Positions 12,740-25,810 of a DNA stretch of 64,000 bases are shown in pieces. The notes under the pieces are model-generated. The model searched no databases and was not told the DNA's origin. It was given only the letters and a program-made list of their open reading frames with translations. The translations under genes and the position numbers were made by a program. The stretch is from Mimachlamys varia (Eukaryota; Mollusca; Bivalvia; Pectinida; Pectinidae): assembly GCA_947623455.1 (NCBI GenBank), contig OX392532.1, positions 27,998,792-28,062,791 on the forward strand. Direction: 5' to 3'. The first letter of the stretch is position 1, and each line of letters begins with the position of its first letter.

Positions 12740-13144
12740 TAGAGCTGGGTACCGCAAAATCAAATGTACAAGGGTATACCACGGTATTTAGGCAAATACT
12801 GCGGTACCTACCATGGTATACCACCTTGAATGAATGTTTGAGCTAGCTAAAGGTCTCTGGCTGTTTTTGTTCTGGAGCCAATCAAGAAGAAGCCTTATGT
12901 CACAAATTTCTCTTTGTGTTATCCTCTTATATTGTTTGAGTGAAGCTTTGTCTGTCCTAGTTGATCAGCAAACTTATAGGAAATTATAATTAAACCGTAC
13001 TGGAATTCCAACTGACCTATTTAACAAATAGTTTATTGATAAGTTAAATTGAAGTCCCCAAAAAACTGGTACAGGTCTAATGTACCACGGTATATACCAT
13101 CACAACTTTATACCATGGTATACCGGTAAAACCGCCCAGCCCTA
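12740..13144. mobile_element. hAT-like MITE, copy 1
   Basis: Termini TAGAGCTGGG and CCCAGCCCTA form an inverted repeat, extended imperfectly by ACCG/GTAC-rich sequence. They are flanked by 8-bp near-duplications, ATACTAAA (12732-12739) and ATGCTAAA (13145-13152). An 8-bp target duplication and TAG/CAG-type ends fit the hAT superfamily. There is no transposase, so it is non-autonomous. Its sequence is largely the reverse complement of the copy at 21416-21731. Confidence 0.75.
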
Positions 13145-14149
13145 ATGCTAAATGGGTCTGCATGTGATACTCTTACAGCAGTAACATTAACATTTTAAGC
13201 ACTAGTCCATACAAGCAAAATTCAACATTTGTTAAAACAAATTATATTGAAATTCAAGGAATTTCCACTAGTCCGCAACAAAAATTACTTTTCGGCGGCA
13301 TAGGACTATAGCGGCATATGTCACAGACTGTTACAGTTAATTGTCTGTTTCATCATCTTCCATGTTAATGCCTGTGATCAAGAGCAACTGCGGTCATAAG
13401 GGATGTTGACCTGCCTTTACCAGGTCGCTATATGTCGATCTGCACTATCAATCTGTGCCAACTTTGTCAGAGGTATCATACACATTTTACCTATAGTTGC
13501 TTAATTTTGTATGGGGAGTTTCATATACGAAAATCTGGTATCTTGTGAATTTTATTCAGATTTATGGCCCTTTGTCCACTGTTCATGATATATTGTCTTG
13601 GGTAGATCTTGTATATATAATATGATATGCCAAATAATGAATGCCAAGCATGAACGATGATAGGTACACTTGTACATAATGTACAAGGTGAAAGCTATGA
13701 TGAGACTTATAAGAATGGTGGACATTTGTAAAGTGATAAAGGTATATATTGTGACGAATGAAGAAGAACGGAGAACTGAACGGATTACAAAAAAAAACAT
13801 CACCTGCATGCCTTCTTACATTAACATACCGTGTGCAGATGGGACTATAAATGGTGGCCGCTGTGAGAATTGTCCAATCTTGCATGAAAAAAAAATCCCT
13901 TTGAGTCTTTCGAAGAAGAGTAGGTGTTATGACGCCGGCTCAGAGGATAGGGCAATATTTTTAAATTCATAGAAATACACAACCTTTATTAGCTATTTAG
14001 GCGGACATCCTAAATCATAGATAATACTAAATTTGATAGGAAACCCTGGGCGACCAGGTTGGTGCAGAGTGGCAATTTTTTTCGGGGTTTCTTTTTTTAG
14101 GTTCATGTGAGTGGAATTTTTTTTTATTTTGCTTATTGATAAAGAAGTG

Positions 14150-14480
14150 ATCTGGAAAGCTCGGTATCACAGGTTCAATCTCCACTGAAGTACGCTCCTC
14201 TCTTTCCTGTTATATAGTGTTGGTGTATGTGGCCTCCCTGTGGTGTTGAGGAGTTTGAACCTTGGATGTATATGGTAGAATTTAAGGGCAAACAAATGTA
14301 AGGGGGGGGGGAAGGAGTGTCACAGATATTATTAATACACAACTATAAAGGCAAGTTTTAGGCTTAGGAAATTTCCCCCTAAACTCAATCGGTGAAGGGG
14401 CAACTGGGAAGATTGGTGTCACAGGTTCAAACCCCAGTGGAAGCTGGCAGCTCACTACTTTCATTCCAGTTACAAATTAT
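14150..14480 (+). repeat. tRNA-like SINE fragments
   Basis: Two B-box-like motifs, GGTTCAATCTCC (14172-14183) and GGTTCAAACCCC (14424-14435), each follow ATCAC or GTCACA. The second also has an A-box-like segment at 14382-14400. This suggests two diverged copies of a tRNA-derived SINE. Boundaries are not clear. Confidence 0.4.
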
Positions 14481-14689
14481 TCCCATGGCCTCGCATCCCT
14501 GTCACGACAGGACCTGACTATGGGCTGTTGTGGTGTTTTGTTTTATGTTTCATTCATGAATTTCGTATAGATTATTCAGTTGGTGATAGACACTCTTACT
14601 GCTTTTTATATTGTTTATAAATAGCAGCAGACTTGATATTGTTATTACAATTAATGTCAGAATTGATGCTAGCATAGCCATTATCATAG

Positions 14690-14880
14690 GGTACCCAGGT
14701 GGTGCAGCTTGAGAACACTGTGCACTTTCCTGTTACCAAGGCAACCAGGGCTTAATTGAGTCCTAGATTAGACATGAACTGGTATGGGTCTGTCACGTCA
14801 CCTTCCCAGCCACATGGGTTTACTCCAGGTTCTCTGGTTTCCTCCTAAATTAAGACCATCCCCCCCCCCCCCCCCTGTGT
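14690..14880. repeat. decayed interspersed repeat
   Basis: A phrase containing CCAGGTTCTCTGGTTTCCTCC is widespread in metazoan non-LTR-derived repeats. It is followed by a poly-C run near 14,861-14,875. Class uncertain. Confidence 0.35.
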
Positions 14881-15012
14881 TCTTAAACATTCAGGCCAAC
14901 AAAAGTGATTTATGTAAGTTGGAATGATTTGTATTTGTTTTAAAATGTTAGAAATTTGTTATTGTATCAAGTTTCTATTTCTTCTTATGTCAGAAGCATT
15001 GTTTTAATAGAC

Positions 15013-15162
15013 TACTGTAAACAGCTAAACATGCTTATTTTTGGCATACTCAACTTGCTAACTGTAGTTAGCGCATTTGTTATTTAACAGCATGCTTCCA
15101 GCGTGAAAACTGCTAAAATAAGATAACCGCTAAAATATGTAGGATATATGTTGTTTACAGTA
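15013..15162. mobile_element. 150-bp MITE-like inverted-repeat element
   Basis: Perfect 11-bp terminal inverted repeats, TACTGTAAACA (15013-15023) and TGTTTACAGTA (15152-15162), bound 150 bp with further internal symmetry (GCTAAA motifs). The size and ends fit a MITE. The superfamily is not assigned. Confidence 0.6.
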
Positions 15163-17734
15163 AAAGAATACTAGTCCAGTCATTTTATGATTTTACCTCA
15201 AACTAATTGCAAAAGAATTTATTTTTGGTTTTTCATACAGGTTTTAGTATACATTGTAACAGAAAAAAAGTTTACATTAATCAAAATTGGGGAAAATAGT
15301 TTTTTCTACCCCTAAAAAATCGGAAAATTATAAAAATTACTTGATGGACCATTTTTTAACCCAAATATCAACATCAGGTGTAATACAGGATAACTAAAAA
15401 GCATTGTATGACAAGCCTGTTTGTTGTACAACACAAAATCAATAACAAAACAGTTTGAATGGTTTTACGAAAAAAATTATGACACCTTGAAAATCACTTA
15501 AATGTTGTTAATTTATCAATATTTCAGCTTGTGTTGGATTTTAAGAAAGATTACTCAATCAATCAACGTCACTATTGATTCTTGATTTATGAGAATGTAT
15601 TCACATATAGTTTGCTTATTTAAATTTCAGAAAATGACATATTTAACTTACACCTTTTAAATTATATGGCTGCTCAAAGTTTGTCTGTTGGTCTGATTTG
15701 GAGCTGATTTTAAATAAAATTGAATGAATCATCGATTTATGTGAACAATATTTCATAAATACCTTCAGCATATGCTGAAATGTGCATTAAATTATTTTCT
15801 ATGCAAGTTATTCTTAACAAAATTAAAACATTTGTCAAGATACCTCCATTATATTACTTGAAATTAGGTAGATGAAAACCACATTTGGTGCAAATTTGAC
15901 TTGACCACCAAAAGTCCACGTTTTTCAACAGCAAAATTGTGAATATATTTCTTGTTTTTTGCTGGATTTTGAAATAATTTGGCAGTAATTACAACCATGA
16001 CGTAGCCTTCTGGATAAAAGTAAATTTAAATTTATGATTGATGTCAACTTTAAATGAATAGATTTTTCATATTCTGATAATGGAAATGAATGGTGGGATA
16101 CTTTATTTTTAATGAAAATACTAAAAGTAAAGGAATCTTTAACTTCAAATTAATCTCATGAAATCATAAGTTTTATGGTGGTTCCATTGGCAAAATTATA
16201 TTCAAATCGGACAAGACATATTCGAAAAAATATGATTTATGTTGTTCATATTGATGGACTTTTTGGTAGTGTTCAGGCAAAAATGCACGAATTGAAGTTT
16301 TTACCGTCAGTTATTGAATATACTTTTTGAGAGAACTTGCCAAATTTATTGTTTCTTAACAATATAAACAATACACAAAAGGATATGAACTGATTGGAAG
16401 CATTTGCTTTTCTTTTTATCAAAATATTTGTTAGAGAAATACGGATATTGTTCATGTAGGCATGAAATAACACCAAATTGGTTCAACTGGTCAATTAAGA
16501 AGTGTCATATTATTTGTTAACATAAAAATATACCAATTCTTATTAATTAAAATTAGTTAATATGTTTTAGTTTCAGCAACTAAGTGTAGATTAAGTTTGT
16601 TTAGAATCAGATATTTTTATCTTTTCCATTCAAAATAAGCAAAAATGTCAATATTGTTAAATTAAACAAAAAAAATAGCCATTTGATAGTTGATTTAATC
16701 GTTGATAGATTGCTTTTGGTGACAAAGTTTGGTTATTCTGAGCTCGGCTCAATTTGGTCTTCCTATACAATTAATTTCATATGTAAATTATTGTAAAATA
16801 GCTAAATATTTCACTTCAAAAACTGTCATATATGTAATTTTTCTCGTTTCTGGACCATAGAAATGGCTAAAAAATAAATTTCCCAAATTTTGATCGATGT
16901 AGACTTTTTCCCTGTTATTGTACAAATGATAACCATTCCAAAAACCAAAAAATAAATCTTTTGCAATTACACATTGTAGTTTGAGGTAAGGCCTGTTTTT
17001 TTGCTAAAATGACTGGACTATACTTGTCTTCAAAACAAGTATATAAAAAGGTATAACAATTTGTTCTGTCTTCATAAACATAGTCCAGCTCCAACACTTA
17101 TTGTGGGAGTAGGTTTGATTGGTAAGAAGATACTTCTTGCAAAATTATTATTATTTAAACAGGTAATTTTGATCAATATGATTGATCTATTTTGAGTTTT
17201 ACTCATTTCAAACATTTGTGTTAGAAATTTTGATGTCTGTCAGGTATTAAATGCAAAACTACTAATCTAATATTTTTCTATTGTTAAGGGTTACAAAATT
17301 GAATGTACGTTGATCAAATTAGATTTCATCTATACAAGAGATGTTTTGATCTGACCAAGGGCATAGCAGAAGTTGGTAAAAATTTTGGCTATGGAAGACA
17401 GCCCATGGGGTTAAAAGCTATCAAACTTGTTAACAAAAATGACTGACAGTACAGAGAATACAAAAAACCTGTATGATCGGGAAACTACATGTAGCTACTC
17501 CAATCCCAAACTTGCATGTCTTTTATACAGTTGAGTGTACACTAAAGGTTACACAAAGTGCACTCCGAGTGCATTTCGGGTGTACTCAGTAGATTCCTTT
17601 CAGGTATTAAGTCCATACCTTTAGCATATAGGGGAAACAGAAAAAAGGTGTTGTCAGTTTAACTTGGTAGTAGAATTGTTTGTATGCAACCCTGGTAAAT
17701 ACTAGCTGCAATATACCGCTTGGCTAAAGAGATG
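15163..17734. other. AT-rich intron-like DNA
   Basis: Very AT-rich with short ORFs only. No repeat or gene was recognised. Confidence 0.4.
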
Positions 17735-17830
17735 TTTTTTTTTAGCTCGATCGGTTGAGCGTAAGACTAAAGTAGCCAGAGGTTTGGGTTTGACTTCTAG
17801 TGGAGAAATCATAGACAGTTATGGAGGTCC
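17735..17830 (+). repeat. tRNA-like SINE head
   Basis: An A-box-like segment (TAGCTCGATCGGTTGAGCG, from about 17,744) and a degenerate B-box (GGTTTGGGTTTGACTTCTAG, from about 17,782) are spaced as in a tRNA. No intact tRNA fold is apparent, so this is most likely a SINE remnant. Confidence 0.45.
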
Positions 17831-19400
17831 TGAAGATGTTTTGACACAGATATTGAAGGTCAAATGCCAAGCAAGGTGTTGAACACTGAGAAAAAAACAT
17901 ATGATACTGATGAATTTCCCATCAAGATTACTAAATGTACAGTTATCAATCTACAATTATTTTTCTTGGGCCCTTTTCATATGTATTGTGAGAAACAATG
18001 GGTCCCACAAAGTTGAATTTAACCATTTTTAGAAATTTAAGTGGTCCTTTCAAAATTCTATGCGTACAGTATGCAGGATGCACACATAGTTTTATCACTG
18101 AATCAAAGAGGATTTGAAGGTTGATATTCTCTCATAAGATATTTTATGAGAAAGAAAAAAAGTGTAATTGCAATGGCTTATTAGTGTTTTGAATTCTGAA
18201 CTGGTTAGGTATAAGACAGAATATGAAATGATAGAAAAAGATCTCGTCCATTTCGTTTTGTGAAGAAAATCATTTCTGTAATAATTTGCCTGATCTAGTA
18301 TGTATGATATATATACAATGTGTTACTGAGTTTCTTACGCTCTAAACAAGTTGAGTTTCAGATGTGTTAAAATTTTACTGAATTAAGTTCGTAGGCAGTG
18401 AAGCATAGCGGGAAAATTGGGAGTAGTAAGTCGATCTGTCAACCATATGATGTATTCAGATAACTTGCACAGAGAGGAGGAAAACTTGGGTTATTGATTT
18501 CTGTGCTAAGTGCTAGAAGGATTTTACTATTTCTAGACTGATCATGATCTGCAGTAGAGTGTCTCCTGCAGCAGCCTCGACCAGCTTTTCTTTTAAATTT
18601 GGCTTGCTCTGTTGAAAGCATTAAAGTCTGCAGTCTTTGAGCGTCCGTTCCCTTGATAGATGATCAAGTAAATTGATAGTATGGCCAATCATTTGTGTCA
18701 GTAAAAGGCAGAGTTGTATTTTGACTCGGGAATATTTTATTCTGAACACTTCAAAAAATGGTTTTCGGATAGAAAATCTGAAGCCTCCATGACAGGATAT
18801 TTTTGAAATAGAACAAAATACTAAACAATCCTTGTGACTGCAGGATCAGACAGATTAATCATAGCAACACCTTTGATTTGAAGAGACAAATCCCAGCCTA
18901 AACATAATTTTCGTAGCCATTTTCATTTTGTTGACGAAAAATATTTTCCCAAAAGCTTGTGAATCCTTGAACCACATCACAGAGGGTAAAATTGATAACA
19001 GATCTCATTTATGAGTGCATTTTAAGTCGAGGATATTGAAAATTCAATTCAAGGATGTAGGATATTTTTTTCTATCATACCTGTATACTGCATAGATTGA
19101 ATAGTGCATACTGGCTCCTTCACCGTTTACTCTGTAGGTTTTCTGTATACTGTTATGGAACAGAAAGTATCTGACCGTAAAAAAAAACATGAAGGCATAC
19201 AGATTAACTACAAACCTGACTCAAAAGCACAAAAGAAAGCCCAGTATATTTTAGATCCAAGTACCACTACCACTAATTCAGAAACTGTTTTTCCTGGCAT
19301 GAGGATGTATAGCTTTCGTAAATCATTTCTTAAAAGAATATTATACATGTACCTTCAGGATTTTTAAATAGTGAAATTGCAATAAATAAGATAAGACCAA

Positions 19401-19650
19401 GTAGATATTATTGTTATGTGGAGACACGACCTTTCATAACAATATATCAGGAAATTACAAACAAGGCCAAAAGGTCCGAACCAGTTGATATTATTGTTAC
19501 GTGGAGACAATACATTGCATAACAATATATCACAAAATTTCAAACCAGGCCAAAAGGTCCGAACCAGTTGATATTATTGTTAAGTGGAGACACGACCTTG
19601 CATAACAATATATCAGGAATTTCGAATTACAAAACCAGGTCAACTAGTTC
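19401..19650. repeat. 82-bp tandem repeat, three copies
   Basis: Units start near 19,401, 19,483 and 19,565. They share GATATTATTGTTA, GTGGAGACA, CATAACAATATATCA and GGCCAAAAGGTCCGAACC. Each unit carries an internal inverted repeat (TGTTATG/CATAACA) that could form a hairpin. Confidence 0.75.
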
Positions 19651-19771
19651 GGGTCTCGGGTTCGCACCCGCTTATCTCCGTATTTTCATTTTGTTCCTTG
19701 TTGTTTATTTCCCAGCTCGGAATGTTTGTATGTACAAAATGTACTAATTATCACAATGATAAATTTCTTAA

Positions 19772-20156
19772 CGGCCAAATATACGTAACTTTGGGCAAAA
19801 CTTGAAGTGAAAATAAAGCCTGATAACTTTTTATATTTATAGATTTAGTTAAGATTAAATGATATCAGCAATATCCAAGATAAATTCCTTCTCGGTTACC
19901 GGTACAGCAGCAGTTGAAACACGCTATTTATAAACACGCGTCCATTTCGAACCGTCTTCTACCTTCGGTTTGTTGTTTAAGTGGGCCCCACCTGAATTAT
20001 TTTCAATTCTTTGGATTTTTTTGTCAAGAGTTACTTGTTAGTTACCGCTCAGGTTTACTTCGTTTTAGGCTTATTTTTGCATGGTTATCAACTGGATTTT
20101 TTTTCAGATTTTTTCAGAATCACGAAAATTTCCCTGAAGTTACATATATTGGGCCT
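19772..20156. mobile_element. piggyBac-like MITE, copy A
   Basis: 385 bp bounded by TTAA on both sides (19768-19771 and 20157-20160). Terminal inverted repeats run GGCCAAATATACGTAACTT at the left and AAGTTACATATATTGGGCCT at the right. TTAA target duplication is the hallmark of piggyBac. No transposase is present. Copy B at 46405-46789 has the same orientation, length and ends. Confidence 0.8.
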
Positions 20157-20759
20157 TTAATTACAGCCCCTGGTACCTGATTAAACGTTACGACATGACG
20201 GATCTGTTTGATTTTTATGTCTATGTAAGGTTCTATAAAACGTCGCATCTCTTAATATTATCAATTAACATGGGTCAAATATGTTAAAATCTTTAACAAC
20301 TCATTCTATACCCAAAAGACTGAGGTTGATGCTATCTGGCAGGTAGTTTGTTGTGATGAAGTGTTACTAAGGACTTTGAATGACAATAACTGACTTACAA
20401 TGTCACATATGTACTCAAACTTTTATCAACTTTTGCTGAATAACCTAAAAGCCAATAATGGTGATATTTTATCAAGTAGCATTCTTGGAGTACTTTAAAC
20501 GAATGACCATAACAGACTTTGAAGGTCACAAAGGTCAAATGTGTTTTTGCTGATACCTGAAAAAATGGAATGTAACAAAATATTCAATACAATTTCAGGG
20601 AATACTCAAAGGAAATTAAAGGCATATTTAAGGTTATGTTTGGTGAATTGTCTGTATGATGTTGATCGCTTGGGACCGAAGTAAAATACAAAAGTTGAAA
20701 ACTAGCTTACTTAAATTACTACTGTAGATGTTTACAACAGTCATTTTATATTTTACAGA

Positions 20760-20831
20760 TGAAGGCTATGGTCAAACTACTGTCTGCTGACATTGTGGAA
20801 ACTTTGTGAAAAGCCTGAAGAAAAACCAAAA
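20760..20831 (+). other. possible small non-coding exon
   Basis: TTTTACAG (ending 20759) and GTGAGT (starting 20832) bracket 72 nt. An ATG at its first base opens only a 16-codon frame. It could be an alternative 5'UTR exon of the downstream zinc-finger gene. Chance occurrence is quite possible. Confidence 0.2.
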
Positions 20832-21415
20832 GTGAGTACTGTATTATAAAATCATTGTCTTTATGAAGTAAGATCTGATACAATGAAGATTGCCATACAT
20901 GTACATATGTACCTGGGCTGGCCATCAGGCAAGAAACGCTGTGAAAGCAGTACTTAAAAACGAGATTTATGCATATTGTGGGTTTGAAAATCCACAAAAC
21001 TTACAACACAAATGTTTTACATGTACTTAAACTCATTGTAGAATATTCGAGCTTTAAAAAAACAAATGATTAGGTGTTCACATGGTACATTAAGAGGCTT
21101 GCATAATTCCTGTTTGAAGGGATTTCTGCAATATAAGGCTAGCATTGTCAGCTTTGACTTTTTGCAAGATCGGTAAACTTGGCTGAAGTTTCACACCTAT
21201 CATAGGCAAAATAGTCTGAAGTTGAATAGGTGTAAAGTTGACTATGTTGTCAAACCATTGTACAGGTGAACAATACAAATCACTCGTTCAATCATAGCTT
21301 GATAGGTCATAAAATGCAGAAACACATTATATGTATGATATGAAATAATTGTATCAAATTAAAATTTGTGAAGCTTCTTTTTATAATTTCTTGTCAGGCC
21401 CTCACTAGGGCTTGG

Positions 21416-21731
21416 CGTTTTACCGGTATACCGTGGTACAAAGTTGTGATGGTACATACATAAATGTACCGTGGTACATCAGTCCTGTACCGTTTTTTTG
21501 GGGGACTTTCATTTAACTTATCAACGAAATTTCCTATAACTTTGCTGATCAACTAGGACAGATATAGCTTCACTCAAACAATATAAGAGGATACCACAAA
21601 GAGAAACTTATGACAGGCCTCTTTTTAATTGGCTTCAGAACAAAAACAGTGAGAGACATTCAATCTAGGTAGTATACAATGGTACGTACCGTAGTATTTG
21701 CCTACTTTTGATTTTGTGATACCCAGCTTTA
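21416..21731. mobile_element. hAT-like MITE, copy 2 (inverted)
   Basis: Begins TAGGGCTTGGCG and ends CCCAGCTTTA. It matches the reverse complement of the element at 12740-13144, including the AACTTTG, GATCAACTAGGACAG and CACTCAAACAATATAAGAGGA segments. The flanking octamers (21408-21415 and 21732-21739) are similar but not identical. At 316 bp it is internally shortened relative to copy 1. Confidence 0.7.
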
Positions 21732-21771
21732 GCCTCATCATTTTTAAACTATTACTAGGTAAATGTATCTG

Positions 21772-22080
21772 AATGACACTTGCTGTATACCCATATCACC
21801 TATAGGTGATGTGCAAGGCTGTATACCTACATCACCTATAGGTGATGTGCAAGGCTGTATACCTACATCACCTATAGGTGACGTGCAAGGCTGTATACCT
21901 ACATCACCTATAGGTGACGTGCAAGGCTGTATACCTACATCACCTATAGGTGACGTGCAAGGCTGTATACCTACATCACCTATAGGTGACGTGCAAGGCT
22001 GTATACCTACATCACCTATAGGTGACGTGCAAGGCTGTATACCTATATCACCTATAGGTGATGTGCAAGGCACTGTCATT
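21772..22080. repeat. palindromic 36-bp satellite, eight copies, with inverted ends
   Basis: Eight units of 36 bp each contain the 20-bp palindrome ACATCACCTATAGGTGATGT or a one-base variant. The array is bounded by AATGACACTTGC at the left and GCAAGGCACTGTCATT at the right, which are imperfect inverted repeats. This looks like a small inverted-repeat element whose core has expanded. Both strands stay open because the unit is 12 codons long and nearly self-complementary. A solo diverged unit is at about 40,266-40,302. Confidence 0.85.
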
Positions 22081-22369
22081 TAAAAGGTCTTTTTGAAGGT
22101 CAAAGGTCACCATGATTAAAATACCATTGACATTGACTTTCCACATCATGGATTTCTAATTGCAAATAATCAAGGTTGTTCAGCGTCCATAGGAAAAAAA
22201 GCCATGGCTTAGACATAAAGAACTCTGTGTGTGATATATATGTCAAATTGTAGCCATGGAAACAAAAAAAAAATACATCATGTTATACAGATATCATATC
22301 AAATGCTTTTCCTTTTGAGATTGCTTATCAGATACATTTTAGTTTGCTAGGTAATAAAAGTCCAGGAAA

Positions 22370-22880
22370 TAAAATGAAATAGCCCCTGTGCCTTCCTGGA
22401 CTAAGAAGGTTAAGGCAGAAAAGAAATCTATTTTGTATAGACCTGAGGGCTGGGGTGGCCCAAAAAGGGATATTTAGTAAGTTCTTTAAAATCATTCTAC
22501 TTTTGTAAGAATGGATTTTGCCAAATTTTGTTGAAGCATCTATAGGGTAAGGGAACCCAATTTCGTATAAATAGTCAAGATTCGCCTTGGACGGTACCCT
22601 GTAGGGGAAATAGAGGATGTTTTACAAACCTCATCCACGTCTGTTTGGATAAAAGAAATTTTGACAAAGTTTAGTCAGAAAAATCCTGGCAAATGAGGAA
22701 ACTATTTTTGTATAAATGCCATTAAATGGTGGTTGTTGAGGCCTGAGGGGCTGGGCCACAGATGGGGAAATTTAACAAATAATGTAAAATGCTTTTCCTT
22801 CTGTAGGAATTATTGGCCTGCAGCATCTTTTAGTGACAGGACCTATTTTGTATTAAGGGTGGGTCTGAGCCCTACTTCAA
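22370..22880. repeat. degenerate ~180-bp repeat, family A
   Basis: Diverged units share CCTGAGGGGCTGGG, TTTGTATAAATGCC and AGGGGAAATA with the array at 2040-2640. Confidence 0.5.
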
Positions 22881-23121
22881 GGTCCCAGGGGTCAAATATC
22901 TCAAAACATTTACTTCCAAAGTCACAGTGGTCAAAAATTATTAAAACTCACAAATGACTTTTGACATACTGAAAGGTCTAGACACATGATATTTAACTGG
23001 AACCATATTTGGAAGGAGCCGAACAAAGTTTAAAAGAAAATAATAATGACCTACTTTCAAGGTCACAGGGGTCAAATATGTCAAAATGCTCAAAGGAGCT
23101 AATCAAAGTTTGTGAATATGT

Positions 23122-23256
23122 CAAAACATAACTGTGGTTAAGATATCCCAAAACATTACTGTGGTTAAGATATCCCAAAACATAACTATGGTTAAGATAT
23201 CCCAAAACATAACTGTGGTTAAGATATCCAAATACATAACTGTGGTTAAGATATCC
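23122..23256. repeat. 27-bp minisatellite, five copies
   Basis: The unit CAAAACATAACTGTGGTTAA plus GATATCC is repeated five times with single-base changes. Confidence 0.85.
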
Positions 23257-23469
23257 AAAATCCAGAAATAAAATAAAATTTTGAAACTGATTAACTTTGA
23301 CTCAAGGCTCTGCTAGAAAATATAAGTACTTAAACCTCCTGGTCAGTTCGATTAGACAGCCATTTGGAACACACTTTTTTTTCTGAGTTATGATTGTTCA
23401 CATGCTCACATTTTTCAGTTTGTTCAAACACGTACATTGAGTACTGAAATAACATGGAATGTTTAACTA

Positions 23470-23962
23470 CAGTGAAACTTCGCTTAAAGACCACCTCAGA
23501 ATTAAGACCACCTCGTTATTCAGGCCACTTCATTTCAGTCCCAAAAAATGCTTCTTAGTATTGTAAGCTTCACTATTAAGACCACCTCACTATTAAGACC
23601 ACCTCACTATTAAGACCACCTCGCTATTAAGACCAGTTTTGAAAAGTCCCAAATACCACTTTTGCACTAAGTTTCAACTCACTACTCAGACCACCAACAA
23701 AACAAAAAGTCACCCGTTGTGTATTCCACTGTGTACACCTGTCAAGTGTCAGATCATTAAGCTGTATTTTGGTGTCAAATTAGCTAATCAGTTACAATTA
23801 CTGTATGTTTAATATTATAAAGCCTGTATATTATTTAATTGACCATGAAAACTTGTGAAAAAGTGGATTTCAGAGAAATCTGTCTGCATGGTCACCCTCG
23901 GTATTCAGACCACCCCACTAGTAAGCCCTGCCATGGATGGTCTTAATAGAGAGGTTTCACTG
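23470..23962. mobile_element. pogo/Tigger-like MITE
   Basis: Ends CAGTGAAACTTCGCTTAAAG and TCTTAATAGAGAGGTTTCAC+TG are inverted repeats flanked by TA on both sides (23468-23469 and 23963-23964). This fits the TA target site and CAGT ends of Tc1/mariner, pogo-type elements. The interior includes a short tandem expansion of ACTATTAAGACCACCTC near 23,570-23,635. No transposase is visible. Confidence 0.7.
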
Positions 23963-23964
23963 TA

Positions 23965-25385
23965 TTTGGTAATGGGTATTACTCGTGATCTGTGAGTGAG
24001 ACATTAATTTTGTTGTCATTAAATTCAGACAATATGTACATAGATAAGACACATGTTATGGATGTGCATGCGCCAGTCGAAACATATTTAGACCCCAATC
24101 AGTGTATTGGATGTGAATGTTACTGTAGCATTGCTGACAGTACATGTATATTGTCATGAACTCTGAATGATAATTATACATTACCTATACATGTGCCAAA
24201 TGAAAATATTTGACCATGTGGTCGATCATTAATTTGTACTTGCAGTTTTATTCCACTATCTGCATTCTGATCAATCAGAAATGAACTTTGCTTTGCGAAT
24301 AACTTGATAATTGTGTCGCCTGAAAAGGCAACATATTATATGGGTTGTCATTTGTCATCATAGTCAGTTGCGTCATCCAAAGAAAAGTTTCAGTGCATTA
24401 ACTTGAGGTCACATTGGTCCTATCAAATTCAAATTTATTACAGTGCTTTCTTACTGAAGGTCCTTGGTTGGGATTGCTCTTCACGGTTGGCGGTCAAAGA
24501 TTAAGGTCACTAAGTGTTACTATAAATAGAAATGATGTTCAGGCATAGGTTTCAGTCAGATAACTTGAGTTCCTCTGGGTCTCTATGACTCTTGCTCATT
24601 TAAAAAAAAAACCCATTTCAAAAAATGTTTTCTCATCATTATCTATCAGAATTGATCCTGTATTCCACCCTGCTGTTATAGACTTAGCCCCATGTTCCTA
24701 GTATTCAAAAGGCCATCAGTGAAGTAATTTGCAAATTATGTAAGAGTTACCTTCCTTTTACCAAAATACAAAATTGGTCAAACGTGTGAAAAGCCTGTCA
24801 AATTGTTAGCAAACAATTTCTAGTTAGTTATTTGACTTTATTAACATACCAATATATTGATTTTGCAAAGGAAGGGAATGAATATTAGTTTTAAGTGACA
24901 TTTATTATCATATCTGCAATTCTACACAAATTCCCTCATGGCATTTGCATTCTCTAGTAACAATTGTGTCATTTGGCTTGTTTCTATAGTTATGAACTTT
25001 GATTAAGAATATTAAAAGAAAAATGTTTATATACTGATTCTTGGCTTTCAATAATCTATGGACATGATCAACCAGCCTTGGTCAACCAGAACTTAACAAG
25101 AGTATGAAAGGTTCGAGTACTCCTATTAAAAAGTCGACGACACTTAAAAGATACATACTTCTCTTTGGTTATCAGTTGTGTCATTCATATCACACTGGCA
25201 AAACTATTTTTCTTTATGAAATAATTTAGAACTCTATCTCTGATATTGCTCTACCACCATCTCTTATATCGCTCTACATCTTTGACTATGAATTAATTCT
25301 GTGGAAATGTGTTACTTCAAATGATGCTTACTCTTCCAGATCACCTGGTCTTATTCTATTGTACTTTTACAAGGGTCTCCATTAA
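23965..25385. other. intron-like DNA, nothing recognised
   Basis: No gene or repeat is supported. Confidence 0.4.
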
Positions 25386-25810
25386 AATTTTCTTTTGTTA
25401 TCCACCGCTTTCACGGAAATGAGAGATATTATTTGGGTTTGTCACACACCTCGTTTCTGTGCAATAACGGCAACAAATATTATCCAATTTTCTTGAAACT
25501 TGCTTACAAGGTAAAATACCTAAATGGTTCATCTAAATTTGATCACCATTTTTGGCTGATGCTTTTTTGCCAAGTTATGTACCTTTAAATTACGGAAAAT
25601 GTTATTCATTGTTTCCGTGCAAAATTGGCAACAAATATTATCCAATTTCCTTGAAATTTGGTAATAAGGTTAATTGCCTAACAGGCTCGACCAAGTTCAA
25701 TCACCTCTTTTGGGGAAGTTTATTTGGTAGAGTTAGGGTCCCTTGATAAACATTTCAATGCAATCACGGCAACAAATTTGATCCAATTTCTGTGTTTAAG
25801 GCTTTAGTTT
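25386..25810. repeat. ~165-bp tandem repeat, about three copies
   Basis: Units centred on GGCAACAAATATTATCCAAT with TTCCTTGAAA and an AAGGT/CCTAA segment start near 25,450, 25,615 and 25,765. The last unit is partial. Confidence 0.65.

Noticed and set aside
21772..22080. CRISPR array
   Set aside because: Units are contiguous with no unique spacers, and the DNA is eukaryotic.
21744..22083. Overlapping ~110-codon ORFs on both strands
   Set aside because: Both are products of a nearly self-complementary 36-bp satellite.
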